From CAZXBB01 sp964638815 (GTDB taxonomy: Bacteria; Planctomycetota; Phycisphaerae; Phycisphaerales; SM1A02): 64,000 bases of DNA. The DNA lies in the NCBI GenBank assembly GCA_964638815.1, contig CAZXBB010000072.1:1-64000 (forward strand), in the 5' to 3' direction. The notes beneath the pieces were generated by a model. It saw only the letters and a program-made list of their open reading frames with translations. It was not told the DNA's origin and made no database searches. How positions within the stretch are numbered: position 1 is the first letter of the stretch; every line of letters starts with the position of its first letter. Shown here piece after piece: positions 19,037-32,200 of this stretch. A program made the position numbers and the translations under genes.

Positions 19037-19485
19037 GCCGCCGCCATTCCTCCGCCCTGGCTCTCCTGCTCCCCGCTCACGGGCTTGGCGTTGGACATCA
19101 TCGGGTTGCCCCTTCCGAGGAGCTCGTTCACCTTGCTGAGCAGGTTGCGCGGACTGAATGGCTTGGCGAGCAGCGACCGGACGTTGGTCCCGGCAAGCTC
19201 CGAGAGCGGCGCGAGGTGGCCCCGCGCGGTGAGCATGATCAGCGGGATGTGCGAAGTGTCCGGATGTTTGCGCAGACGCGTCGCCAGCTCGAGGCCGCTC
19301 CCGCCCGGCATCTGGAAGTCGGTGACCACGAGATCGGGCTTGATCCGACAGGCGATGTCGAACGCCGCTCGCCCGTTGGTGGCGATGACCACGTCGAGCC
19401 CGCTCTCCTCGAGCTTGAACTTCACGACGTGGATGACGTGCGGCTCATCATCGACGATGAGGACAGTATGCGACTGCTGTTCCAT
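19033..19485 (-). CDS. Single-domain response regulator (CheY-like)
   Basis: A 150-residue receiver domain with the acidic pair DD12-13, phospho-acceptor Asp56 in VVTDFQMPG, the conserved Thr in MLTAR and Lys108 in LLAKPF. About 25 residues of low-complexity tail (PVSGEQESQGGGMAAA) follow the domain. There is no output domain, so it probably signals through the overlapping HD-GYP protein. The cognate kinase could be the one at 7436-9280, which lacks an adjacent receiver; this is inference. Confidence 0.92.
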   Translation of the reverse strand: MEQQSHTVLIVDDEPHVIHVVKFKLEESGLDVVIATNGRAAFDIACRIKPDLVVTDFQMPGGSGLELATRLRKHPDTSHIPLIMLTARGHLAPLSELAGTNVRSLLAKPFSPRNLLSKVNELLGRGNPMMSNAKPVSGEQESQGGGMAAA

Positions 19486-19654
19486 TGTTCCTGCATCCCG
19501 CGCGTGTGGGCGCGTCCTCGATCCGCCGCCTGAAGATCGACCCGAATCCGGGCTGACTTAAGGTAGGCGCACGCAGCGTCCGGTAATATGCGGGTTTTTC
19601 GGCCCGTCGGCGCAGAACGAAATCGCGACGCCGACCCGGCCGATCGGGTTCTGC

Positions 19655-20200
19655 CTAACGTCCGGCCCCGATCTGCACCGGCCGCACCTGGTCCGACGCC
19701 GCGACGACCTTCCCGCCCCCCGCCGGCTCGAACCTCCCGCGGAGGTCGCCGTGCTGCGCCGCGACGCGCTCGCCACCCGCATCGATGAGGCTCAGATTGA
19801 AGCGGTAGCAGGGCCCGTAGCTCGCGTTGACGCGCGCCGCCGCGACCGCGGGGCCGTCGTAGCGCCATTCGGCGATCGGCTTCGCATCCGGGCGACGGGC
19901 GTCTCCCATCCGAAAGAGCTGGAACGCGAACGCGCCGCCCCATGCGAGCGAGGCGTTGTAGCCGTCCGCGAAGAGCGAGCACAGGACCTCGATCTGGTCG
20001 GGGAACCCGTTTCCGTCGGTGTCGACCGCCTTCTGCGCGTGGAGCAGAACCATCCGGTCCGGCGACGCAGTGTCGGGCACCTCGCGCGGTGCGCGAGGCG
20101 GCGGCGGCATCGGACGCCCGTCGCTGGTCACGACCGTCGTCTCACACCCGGCGCCCAGCGCGCCCACGATGAGCCATCCGCAGATCGCGGAACGGCTCAT
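19655..20200 (-). CDS. Small lipoprotein at the end of the secretion operon
   Basis: A 181-residue predicted lipoprotein. The ATG at 20200 overlaps the secretin stop by 4 bp and gives a leader with lipobox GALGAGC. The mature part begins with a proline-rich stretch and contains DTDGNGFPDQIEVLC, which resembles a calcium-type D-x-D-x-N loop, and no other motif that I recognise. As last gene of the operon behind the secretin it might be a pilotin-like or surface partner, but nothing in the sequence proves that. A start at 20230 would lack a sensible signal peptide. Confidence 0.72.
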   Translation of the reverse strand: MSRSAICGWLIVGALGAGCETTVVTSDGRPMPPPPRAPREVPDTASPDRMVLLHAQKAVDTDGNGFPDQIEVLCSLFADGYNASLAWGGAFAFQLFRMGDARRPDAKPIAEWRYDGPAVAAARVNASYGPCYRFNLSLIDAGGERVAAQHGDLRGRFEPAGGGKVVAASDQVRPVQIGAGR

Positions 20201-23200
20201 TCCTCGTCGCCTTCCGCGGGCCTGGTCCACCCGGCGTCGATGCGGTTGCCCTTCGCGTCGTACAGCCCGCCGCTCACGTCGAGCTTGCCGCGACGGATCT
20301 CCTCGATCAGCTCCGGGGAGAGCGACAGCCGGCGGAGCTCCTCGGCGGTGACGGCGTCAACGCGGCCGAGATGCGTCGGGCTCTCGATCACGTGCGGGGT
20401 GAGCACGATCAGGAGCTCCGTCGTCGAGGCGGTCTCGGACTCCTGCCGGAAGAACGCCCCGATGAGCGGGATGTCGCCGAAGAACGGCACCTTGCGCTCG
20501 CGCTTCTCGAACCGGTCCTGGATGAGACCGCCGATGACGATCGTCTGCCCGTCGAAGACCGTCACCGTGGTCTCCGCCGTGCGCACGATGATGACCGGCG
20601 AGGAGAGATCCTCGTTGATCTGCGTGACGCGATCGCTCAGCAGCGAGATCGTGGGCTGGACGGACATGCGGACGAACCCGTCCGGGTTGATCGACGGCGT
20701 GACGTTGAGGATGACGCCGAGCTCCTCTTCGATGAGCGACGTGTTCGACTGCCCGCTCTCGGTGAACGAGGTCGCCTCGGCGACGCGAATGGTCTCGCCG
20801 ATCTGGATGCTGGCGGGCTCGTTGTTCGCCGCCATGATGGATGGATTGCTGAGCACCTGCAATCGCCCCTGCTCCTGCATCGCGCGAATCAGCAGGTCGA
20901 AGTCGCTCGTGGCGATGGCCAGGGACGGCACGCCCATGCCGGTCACGAACGCGCTCGCAAGCCCGAAACCGGCGGTGAGCATGCCGTTGCCGTCCGAGGC
21001 CCGGAACTCCATGTCGATGCCCCACTCGTCGCCGCTGTCGAGCGTGACCTCGGCGAGCATGACCTGGATGAGCACCTGCGGCGGATCGACGTCGAGCTGC
21101 TCGATCATCTGCTTGACGCTGCTCATGTAGCGCGGGCTCGCGCTCACGAGCACCGCGTTGGACTTCTGATCGCCCTGGATCGTCACCTCGCGCTCGAGCA
21201 CGCGCGCCGCGGAGCCGAGCTGGTCCGGGCTGAGCGTGCCCACGAGCTTCTGCTGCTCCTGCTGGACGAAGTCGGTCAGCACGCGCGCGACCTCGAGCGC
21301 GTCGGCGTTGCGCAGCCGGTAGACGTAGGTCTCGCGTTCGTTCGCCTCGAGGGCGTCCAGCTCCTCGACGACCGACGCGACGAGGTCGAGGTACGTCGGC
21401 GTACCCGAGACGAGCAGACTGTTCGTGCGGCTGTCCACGGTGATCGAGAGCTGCTGCCGCTCGTCGGGCACCGCGGTGAGGTCGGCGCCGTCGATGCCGG
21501 CCACCGTCGTCGCCCCGTCGGGGCCGGGGCCCGCGCCGACTCTCGTCTCGCTTTCGCGCGGCTTGAGCACGAGCAGGTTGCTGCCCTGCCGCAGGTTGAA
21601 GAGGTCGGTGAGGATCTCCGCCATCGCGGTGGCGTCGGCGTTGACGAGCTTGAAGATCCGGATGCTCTTCGCCCCGGTGCTCGATGCGTCGAGGTCGCGG
21701 ATCATGCGCTCGATCATGTCCATCGACTGCCGCGGTGCGGAGACGATGATCGTGTTCGTGCGGAGATCGGGCGTCAGCACGATCGACTCGCGGATGGCAG
21801 CGCTCACCTCCATCTCCGCGTCCGAGACCATGTCGGGCACATCCTCGCCGGCCTCGCGTGCGATCTCGCGGAGGTACTTGAGCACGGTCGAGCGACGCGA
21901 TCCGGCCGCGGCGCCGATGCCGCGACCGCTGAGCACGTTCTGGATGAGGCTCACCGTCTCGAGCGCGTTGGCCGACTCCAGCGCGATGTACTTGATCTCG
22001 ACCACCGAGGCGGGCTTCGCGCCGTCGAGCTGCTTCACGAGATCCTCGATCACCTCGATGTCGGCCCACGGGGCGTTGACGACCAGCGCGTTCACGCGCT
22101 CATCGGCCGTCACCTGCACGGTGTTCTCGCCGCGCGTCCGGTTGACCTCCCGCACGTACAGCTCGTCGAGCAGGTCGGCGACGTCCTGGGCGCGGCTCGT
22201 TACGATCGGGATGAGCTCGAACGCGCGTCCGCGCACCGCGTTGGACTCCGCCTCGACCAGCATGTCCACGAGCGCCCGCACGGCCTCGGCGTTCTCGTCC
22301 GAGGCGGCCACGACCAGCGTGTTTCCGACGGGGTCGGGCTCGATGGTGATGTTGTCGCTCGCGTCGCGGGCGTCGCCGAGGGACTGCTGACGCTCGGTCA
22401 TCAGCCGGTCGAGACGCGGTGCGACGGACTCCGCGCGCACCGTCGGCGGCAGCGCGACGACGTGCAGACCGACCGCCGGATTCGAGGGCGCCGCCTCCAG
22501 CCTCGCCACGAGGTCCTCGATCGCGGTCATGTCCTCCGGGTTCGCGGCGACGAGCAGGCTGTTGCTGCGCGGATCGGTCGTGACGAGCGGCTTCTGCGCG
22601 GTCCGCAGCTCCTGCGGCAGATCGGCGTAGCGCCGGTCCATCACCGCGTCGATCGTCTCCGCGATGCGCTCCGCGTTCCCATTCTCCAGCGGGAGCACGC
22701 GCACCAGCGAGAGGTCGGTGAGGCCCGACCCGTCGAGCTCCGCCGCGAGTCGGCGGATCACCTCGAACGACTCGTTGCCGGCCGCGACGACGAGGCTGTT
22801 CGTGCGCGGGTCGGAGACCAGGGACGCCCGCTCCAGCTCGGCCGTCTCGGGCTGCACCTGTCGCAGCCGCTCGAGCCGCGCGTCCATGAGCTGCTGGATC
22901 AGCGGCGCCAGGCGCGCGGCGGAAGCGAACTCGAGCGGGATGCGCCGGATCTCGCGGAGGTCGGGCGCGACCTCGACGTCGAGCGTCCTGAGCAGCGACT
23001 CCAGCACGGCGAAGCTGCGCGGGCTCGTCGTCACGACGAGCGCGTTCGTGCGATCGTCGGCCTGCACGATCACGCGGTCCTCCGGGCGGATCGCCTTCGA
23101 TTGCACCTGCTGGTCGAAGAGGCTCGTGATGAGCGTTCCGAGCCGGGCCGCCGACGCGTTCTCGACCGGGTAGATGCGCACCGTCGCGTCGGGCGAGGCG

Positions 23201-26200
23201 GCTTCGATGTCGAGCATGGCGATGAGCTCGGTCACGACCTCGAGGTTCTCCGGCGTGCCGACGAGGATCACCGCGTTGAGCTGCGGCTCCGGACGCACGA
23301 GCAGACGCGTCATCGGCTGGAAGACGTCGGACTCGAGCACGCGCCCGCCGTTGTCGTCGCGGCGGGCCATCCGCAGGCGACCGACCTGGCGCTGGAGCGG
23401 ATCGGAGCCGGGAAGCTCGTTGACGCCCTCCACGAGGATCGCCTGGAGCGTGGCGGCGAGATCGCTCGCGTCGGCGTACTTGAGCTGGACGATGCGGGGC
23501 TCGACCCAGCCCCCCGCGATCTCCGAGTCCAGACGCTGCGTGAGCACCTCGACGAATGCGACCGAGTCCTCCTTGCCCGCGACGATGACCGTGTTCGTCC
23601 GCTCGTCCACGGTGATGGCGATCTCTTCGAGCAGCGCGCGCCCCACGACGCCGCCGGGCACGCCCCGCAGATTCGTGCCCGCGACGTTCGCGAGCGCCTT
23701 GCCCTGCTGAAAGAGGTCGTTCACGATCCGCACGAACTGGGCCGCCGGAATGTTGTCGAGGGGGAAGATCTGCACGGCCACGGCGTCGGTGATCGGCAGC
23801 GCGTCGAACATCGCCGCGAGGTCGGCCACCGCCCGCGCGTTCGCCGGCGTCGAGCTGATGATCAGCGCGTTCATGCCCGGGTCCGCGACGACGCGAATCG
23901 GCTTCGTGAGGTCGAGCGCAATCACCTCGTCGTCGATGCCGTCGCGCTGCACGGCGAGCCGGCGCACCTGCTCCTGGAGCGCCCGCGCGATCGGCGTCTC
24001 GACCTGCTGCGCGGAGGGCGAGAGCACCTCCGCCAGAATCCGCGCGAGCGCCGGCGCCGCCGCGTTCTTCAGGTGCACGACCCGCACGTCGGCGTCCCCG
24101 AGCTTCGGCTCGGCGTCGAGCGCCTTGAGCAGGCCGACGATGGTGTCGCGGTCGCCGGGGTTCGCGATCACGATCACCGCGTTGCGCCCCTCGAGGATCG
24201 AGATCCTGATCGGCTCGGTCACGAGCTTCGACACCGAATCGTCGGCGGGCCGGTGGAGCCCCATCGTCTCGATCACGCGCTGTGCTTCCTGCGGCGCGAT
24301 GTTCTCGAGCTCGATGATGAAGATACCCTGCCCCGCGGCCGGGGCGAGGGCGTCGAGCTGGTCCACGGTCTCGCGGATGTCCTGGAACAGGCCGAGCGTG
24401 CACGCGATGATGAGGCTGTTGCCCGCGGCGTCCACCTCGATGGAAAGCGGCTGGTTCGCCTGCTCCGCCTTCGCCGCGTAGGCGGCGATGATGGCCTCCT
24501 GGACGCGCCGCGCCGGCGCGGTCTGCAGACGCAGGACGTGCACCGCCAGGCCGCCCGACGCCGCCTCCTGCTGGAGCGCGTCGGCGAGCGTCGTGATCTG
24601 GCGGAAGTCCTCGTCCTCGGCGCGGACGATGAGCGTATTCGATCCCTTGTCGCCGACGATGCGCAGCGCGCGTCGCCCGCGATCGGAGCCTTCCTGCGCG
24701 TAGAGCCGGTTCAGCGATTCCGCGAGCTGCTCCGGATCGCCGCGATCGACCGGGATCAGACGCGGGGCCGGAAGCTGCGCATAGTCGGCAACGTCGAGCT
24801 CCGCGATGATCTGCTCGATCTTGCGGATGTTCTGCCTGCTCGCCGAAACGATCACCGAGTTGGTCTGCGTCTCGGCCGACGCCCGCACCCACTCCTCCGA
24901 CTCGACGAGCACCGACGGCCCCGGCTGGTCGCGGCGGTCCTCTTCGTCGCGGGAGCGGTCGCGGTCCGCGTTGCCGCGACCGCGGTCGGCGCGGCGGTCG
25001 CGTTCGAGGCGACCCTGGAAGGCCTCGTTGATGGCGTCCGCGACCGAGCCGGCGTCGGCGTAGAGGAGCGGGATCACGCGGAGCTGGAGCGACGAGTCGT
25101 AGTCCTCGCTGTCGAGCTTGCCCAGCAGCGTGCGGATGTCGTCCCATTCCTGGTCGTCGGCGGTGATGACGAGGCTGTTCGTCGCCGGGTCGGCGACGAT
25201 GCGCACGTTGAGCTTGCCCGGCGTGTCCGCCTCGAAGGCGAGCGGCCCGTAGAAGACCGAGAGCGCTTCCGCGATCTTCTCGGCCTCCGCGAACTGGAGC
25301 GGCACGAAGTCGGTCGTACGCTGGCGCGTCGAGGGCTGGTCCATCCGCTCGACGATGGCGCTGATCTGCTCGAACTGGTCGGGCGTGGCCGCGATGATGA
25401 GCTGGTTCTCGAGACGGTTGAAGTCGAATCGCGGCTCGGGTGCGTCGCCCTCCCACCGGCCGACGAGCCGCAGCGTGTACACCATCTCGTCCGCGAGCGC
25501 GTGCTCCAGCGGAACGATGTGGTACTCGATCGGGCTCGACGCCGGCACGTCGTCGAGCTTGCGGATGAGCGACTCGATCACCGGGAACGACGCCGACGTG
25601 GCCGTCACCATCAGGCTGTTGGAGCGCGGATCGGCGGTGATCTTCGCCTTGACCTCGACGGCGGGCGTTTCCTCGTCAAGCTTGATCGTGATCCCCTCGG
25701 TCTCGCCGCTGGCGTCAAGCCGCAGCGCCGACGTGAGAATCCGCACCGCCTCCTCCGCCCGCGCGCCCTCGAGGGCGTACGACCGGATGATCGTCTCGTC
25801 GCTCGCACGCGGCGCGTCGAGCTGCTCGACCAGCGCCCGCGCCTCGGCGAACTGGCGGCGCGGCGCGCTGATGATGAGGCTGCCCGTGCGGAGATCCGCC
25901 GTGACGACCACGCCCGCCCCGCCACCGCGGCGGCCGAACTGCTCCCGCACGATGCGGGCGATCTCCTCGGCGTCGCCCTCGCCGAGCGCGATGATCCCGG
26001 TCACGCGGTCGCCCGTCACGTCGGGCAGGTCGAGCTTCGCGAGCAGGTCGCGCACCATGGAGAGCTCGTCTTCCGACGCGGAAACCACGAGCGAGCCGGT
26101 GGACGCGCTGGCGACGACGGTGGCGCCCGGACGCGTGAGCCCGGCGGCGCGGGCGCGATCCTCCAGGAACCGCGTGAGCGACCGCGCGACCTCGGTGACG

Positions 26201-29200
26201 TCGGCAAACTCGACGGGCACCACCGTGACCTGCTGCGCGTCGCCGGCGTCCTCGTCGACGCTCGCGATGAGCGCGGCGATCTCCTCGTGCTCGCGGGCGC
26301 TGCCGGACACGATCAGCGTGCGCGTGCGCTCGTCTCTCCGGATCTTGAGCTCGTTCGGGTTCGCGGGCATCCAGAAGCGACGCCCCCGCGTCGTGTCGGT
26401 GAAGAGCTCCGTGATCAGGCCCTCGACGATGCTCAGCGACGCGTGCTGGAGGCGGTAGAGCTTCACCAGGCGGCGCTCGCCCTCCGGCTCCGGCGCGTCG
26501 AGAATGTCGATGAGACGCCCGACCATCTCGAACTTCTCGCCGTCGCCGGTGGCGATGATCGCGTTGAGACGCGTATCCGCCTGGATCGCGACCTTGCCTT
26601 CGCGCCCCGTTTCCTGCCCGCCCATCCACCAGAACGGCTGGTTCCACGTGAGATCGTCGAGGAGCTGACTGACGGTGGTCTCGATCTCCTCGGCCTTCGC
26701 GTGCCTGAGCGGGAAGACGCGGAACTCGACGACGTCGGTCGCCTGCGGCGAGTCGAATCGCGCCACGAGCTGCTCGATCTGCGCGAAATCCTCGTCCGAC
26801 GCCGACACGAGCAGCGTGCGGCTCGCGGGATCGCCGATGATCGACACGCGACGCGTCTGCTCGCGCCGCCCCCGCCCGCTCGACGCGATCCGGGCCCGGT
26901 CATCGAAGAACCGCTGGAGGGCGCCGGCCACGGCGGCGGCGTCCGCGCGCTCGAGCGTGATCGTGCGGACGTCGAAGGCCCTCGACGCGTCGCGGTCGAT
27001 CTCCGCGAGCACCGCGTCGATCTCCGCCCGAACGTCGTCGGGCGCGCGCACGAGCAGCACGCCCGAGTTGTCGTCCGGCACGATCACCGTGCTCGCGCGG
27101 CGCGCCTGGTCCGTTCCGATCACGACGTCGCGGATGATCTCGGCGGCCCGGCTCGGCAGGGACGCCGCCAGCTCGATCGAGCGGAGCGGCTGCAGCCCAT
27201 CGCCGAGCGACCGGTCAAGGTCGGCGAGCAGGACGTCCACCTCGGCAAGCTGCTCCGGCGCCGCGGTGACCATGAGCGTGTTGGTGCGCTCGTCGGCCGC
27301 GAACTCGGGTTCGATCACGCTCCCGGCGCGATCGCGCATGCTGCGGAACCGCGCGCGGAAGAGACCCCGCAGCGTGTCGCGCAACTCGATCGCGCGGGCC
27401 TGCTCGAGCGGGTACATCTTGAGCGTCGTCTGCACGTTGACCGGCGACTGGTCGATCATCTCGATGTAGCGATCGAGGAACCCGATCGCCTCGCCGGGGG
27501 CGGACACGATCAGCGCGTTCGTCTGCGCGTCGGCAGCGGCCGAGATCCGCTGCGGGTTGAACACCGCGTCGATCTCCTGATCCCCGTCGAGCAGCGTCAC
27601 GGCGAGCGACCGCATGCGGTCGGCCTGTCGCCCGTCGCCGCGGAGTATCTGCTGGAGCCGCGCGACCGCGCGGTCGGCCGTGAGCGTCTCGAGCGGGTAG
27701 ACCTTGACGACGACGCGCTCCGCGGCGGGGGGCCGCGCGAGCGCCGCGAGCAGGTCGCCGATCGTCTCGAAGTCGTTGTCGGTCGCCGTCACGATCACGG
27801 CGTTGTTGATCGTGTCGGCGACGAGCCCCACGCGCCGGCGCACGTCCCCCCGCGCACCGCCGGGCGGCGCGAGCTGCTGGAGCGTGCGGTCCACCATGCG
27901 AACGAGCATGTCGGCATCCGTCTCGAGCGGAAGCGCGATGTACCGCACGCGCCCCGGCGCCGCGGGCAGCTCGCTCTGCATCTGCTCGGCGAGCGCCTTC
28001 ACGCGCTCGACGGCGCGCGGCGAGCCGACGATGACGATGCTGTTCGTCGCGGGGTCAACCGCGATGGTGACGGCCGGTTCGTCGTCGCTCGGCAGCACCT
28101 GGCCGAGCGCGGCGAGGGCGAGCATTGTCGCGTACCGCGGCGCGCTCCCCGATGCGAGCGCCGCCGGGCCTTGCCCCGGACGGCCGCACAGGTGAGACGC
28201 GCGCTGTCTTTCGTCGCCGCGCCGCGACGACGATCCCGCGGGGGGCGCGGCGCTGCCGGATTCCGGCGCGCGTCGGTTCAGAAGCTCCTCCAGCGTCATC
28301 ACCTCGACGCCGCCGCCGCCCGACCGGTCGAGGATGCGTCGCAGCGACTCCGCGACGTCCGCCGCCTTCGCCCGCGACGGGTCGATCGGGACGAGGCGAA
28401 TGTCGTGGGACGTCGTGAGCGTGGCGCTGTCGATCTCGCGGACGAGCCGCTCGATCCGCCGGAACTGCTCCTCGCTCGCGCGGACGAGCAGGCTGTTGCT
28501 CGCCGCATCGACGCGAAAGGCGGGCGGCTGTTCACCCAGCTCCGTCTCTTCGAAGAGAGACTCGAGATTCTCCGCGAGCGCGGCGGCGTCGGAGTTCTGG
28601 ACGGCGACGACCCGCACCGAGCGCGGCGCGACGCGGTCGCTCCCGGGATCGACGTCGAGCTGCGCGACCATTTCCTCCGCGATCGAGAGGATCGACGGCG
28701 GCGCCGACACGATGACGGCGTTGAGACGCCTGTCGGCCGCGACGCGAACGTCGGGGCCGAGGTCGGGCAGGTCACGCCCGCGAGTGAAGGCGTTGATGCG
28801 CAGCCACGCGGGGACTTCCTCCCCGGCGAGAAGCTGCTCCACGATCGGTGCAACGGTTTCCGCCCGCGCGTGCCGGAGGAACACCGTCCGCACCTGGGCC
28901 CGATCGACCGCGTGCCCCTCGTCGAGACGCGCGACGATCGCCGCGAGCGCGTCGATCTCGTCGGTCGCCGCCGTCACCACGATCGAATTGCTCGATGGTT
29001 CCGCCACGATCGACGGCGCCGGCGCGCCGGGACGCGCGGCGGCCCGCGCCGCGGCGGCGGCCTCGAGCGCCGCGACCACGTCGCCCGCCTTCGCCTGCTC
29101 CAGCGTGAAGATGCGCACATCGACCGCGCCGCCCGCCCCGTCGCGCGGCACGTCCATGTCGTCCACGAGCTGCATCGCGACCGGCATGAGTTCGCGCGGC

Positions 29201-32200
29201 GCGCTCACGAAGAGTCGGTTGCGAGACGCTTCCGCGGTCACCGTCGGCTGCCCCACCGCGAGCCCGGCGCGAACCGCGGCCTGGAGGGACGCGGGCCACC
29301 GCCCGCGGTCCGCCAGCATCGGTCCGACGGCCTGGGCGACCGCGGCGGCGTCGCTGTGCCGAAGGTCGACGAGGCGAAAGTCCATCTGCGGCGCGGTCGG
29401 CGTCGCGTCGTCACGCTCCTCGAGAAGCGCGAGCGCCCGATCGACCTCGTCGCGCGGCCCGACCACCAGGATCGTGCCCGCCGCCTCGTCCGGAATCAGC
29501 TCGATCTTCGCCCGCCGGCCCTCGCCGGTTGTGGCCGCCATGATGCGCTCCGTGGCGGCCGCGAGCGTCGCCGGCGCACCCTGCGCGGGCGTGAACGTGT
29601 CGTAGACCCGAGCTTCCGCGTCGCCGGGCCGGTCGATCCGCTCGATGATGCCCGCGGCGAGGGCGAGCGTCTGCTGCGGCCCGGTGACGATGAGGCTGTT
29701 CGTTCGCGCGATCGGCTGCACGCTGATCTTCGCGACCGGCTCGATCTGCCCGCGGCCGCGCCGGATGCGCTCGATCATGATGCGGGGGTCGTTCGCGAAC
29801 TGGTCGGCGACCAGGCCCTGAACGAGGGGGGCGATCTCGACCGCGTCGGCGTACTCGAGCGCGAACGTCCGCGCGTCCGTGGCGTCGGACGGCGGTCGTC
29901 CGTCCAGCGGTTCGATCACCGGCTCGAGCGCGTCGATGTCGGCGGCGAGGCCGACGAGGATGAGAGCGCGCGAGGCCGGCGCCGCGATGACCTTCACCTC
30001 GAGCGGATCGCCGGCGTCGTTGCGCATCGCGGGCATCGCCGCCCCGATCGCGCGGCCGACCTCCTCCGCTTCGGCGTACATGAGCGGGCGCACCCTCACG
30101 ATTTCCTCGCCCACGCGCGCCGTGGGATCGTCGAGCTGCCGGATGAGCTCCTCGGCGACGGGCATCACCGCATCGGGGGCCGAGAGGATGAGCGTGTTCG
30201 ACTTCCTGTCCGCGGTGACGTTGAGCAGCGCCTGGACGTCCGCCGTCGCGCCGCCCGGGATCTCGGCGTTGATCCGCGTGAGCAGAATCTCGCGGAGCAT
30301 CGGCGCGAGCGACTCGGCACGGGCGTGCTCGAGCCGGAACAGCCGCAGGCTCGTCGCGGTACCCGCCCCTGCCGCGAGCTCGACCCCGTCGAGCCGATTC
30401 ACCAGCTCCTCGAATCCCTCCATCCGGTGCGACGGCGCCTCGACGATGATCGAGTTCGTCCGCGGGTCGGCGCGGACGAGCACCTCCCGCGCGGGGCGCA
30501 GCTCGGTCTGCGGCCGGCCCCAGCGATCCGCGGGCGCCGGCGGCTGCGGGAACATCTCGTCGAGCGTGACCGCCAGGTCCTCGGCCCGCGCCGTGCGCAG
30601 CGGGAAGATGCGGATCTCGCGCCCGTCGTACTTCCGGCGCTCCGCGTCGTTGAGATCCTCCACGACCGCGAGGATCTCGGGGAACATCTCGGGGTGCGCG
30701 GCCACGAGAAGCGAGTTCGTCTTCGCGTCGGCGGTGATGCTCACGGGCTTTGCCGTGCGCATCTCGAGCGCCCGGCGGTCATAGTGCGCGGCCAGCGCGC
30801 CGGCGAGGTTCCTCGCGTCCGCAGCGTCGAGCTGCAGGATGCGCACCGGCGGCATCTCGCCCTGCTCGGGCTGATCGAGACCGTCGATCAGCGCTTCGAT
30901 GATGGAGTGCTGGTCGGGCTGCGCCGCGATGAGCAGCGCGTTGGTGCGCTCGATGACCTCGAACTGGGGAGGCGGCCCCACGCGCGTCCCGAGCAGGGTC
31001 GCGCTGTCCACCATGTCGGTCAGCGTCGCCGCGACGCGGGCGGCCTCGGCGTTCACGAGCGTGCGCAGCCGCACGTCCGGCGGCGGCGCGATCGCGCCCT
31101 GGAGCTGCGTCAGGATCGTGGAGAACCGGAACATCGCTTCGTCCCCGGCGACGACGAGCAGCGTCGAGTTCTCGTTGTCCACCTCGACGCTCACCGGACG
31201 CGCGAGCGGATCGTCGGACGTCTGCTCCTCGTAGAGCCGCATCGCGCGGTCGGCGAGCGTCCGCGGATCGGTGCCATCCACCTCGATGACCCGCAGGGTG
31301 CGGGGAACCGGCACGGCCTCGAGATCGTCGAGCATGCGCTCGACCGTCGTGAAGGTGAGATCGTCGCCCGCCACGATGAGCGTGCGGCTCAGCGGCTCCA
31401 CCTCGACCGTCACGGTCACCGGCTGCCCGCCGTCCGGCGGCGTCTCGCTCAGCACGCCGACCTTTGCGAGCTGCGTGAGCGTCCGCGCGATGCGCTCGGG
31501 GTCGCCGCGCTCGATGTGATAGGTGCGGAGCGCGGCGCGGGGCGGAAGCTCCACGCGGTCGAGCTGCTCGACGAGCGCCTCGAACGATGCCCGGCGCTCG
31601 GCCGGGGCCTCGATGATGAGCGTGTTCGTCGCGGCGTCCGCGGAGACGAGCACTTCCTTGGGTTCCTGGAGATGCGTCAGTGCGCGCCCGCGACGGTCCT
31701 GCGGCACCGGCGGCGCCGGGTAGAGCTTGTCGAGCGCTGTCGCGAGATCGGTCGCGCGGGCCCGCTCCAGCGTGAAGAGCATCGTCTCGCGCTCCGGCCC
31801 TCCGTCCGCGCGATTGATGCCACTCACGAAGTCGCGGATCTCCTCGTAGACGTCCGCGTGAGCCGTGATGATGAGCGTGTTGGTGCCGGCGTCGGCGTCG
31901 ATCGAGACAGGCTTCTCCCGGCGCTGCTCGTTCGGACGCGCGTCGTAGCGACGGCGGAGGAGCGCGGCGATCTCGCCCGCGTCCGCCGCGCGGAGCTGGA
32001 TGAGACGCAACGGCGGAAGGTCCGCCGGCTCCAGCGTGTCGAGGTCGCGCACGAGGCGCGCGATCGCGTCGTGCTGCGCCGGCTCCGCGATCACGTAGAG
32101 GCTGTTCGTCCGCTCGACGACCTCGATCTCCGGTTCGGGCACGGCGCGGGCGGGATCGCGCGGCGCCGTCGTTTTGAGCAGCGCCAGCAGCGGCCCGACG

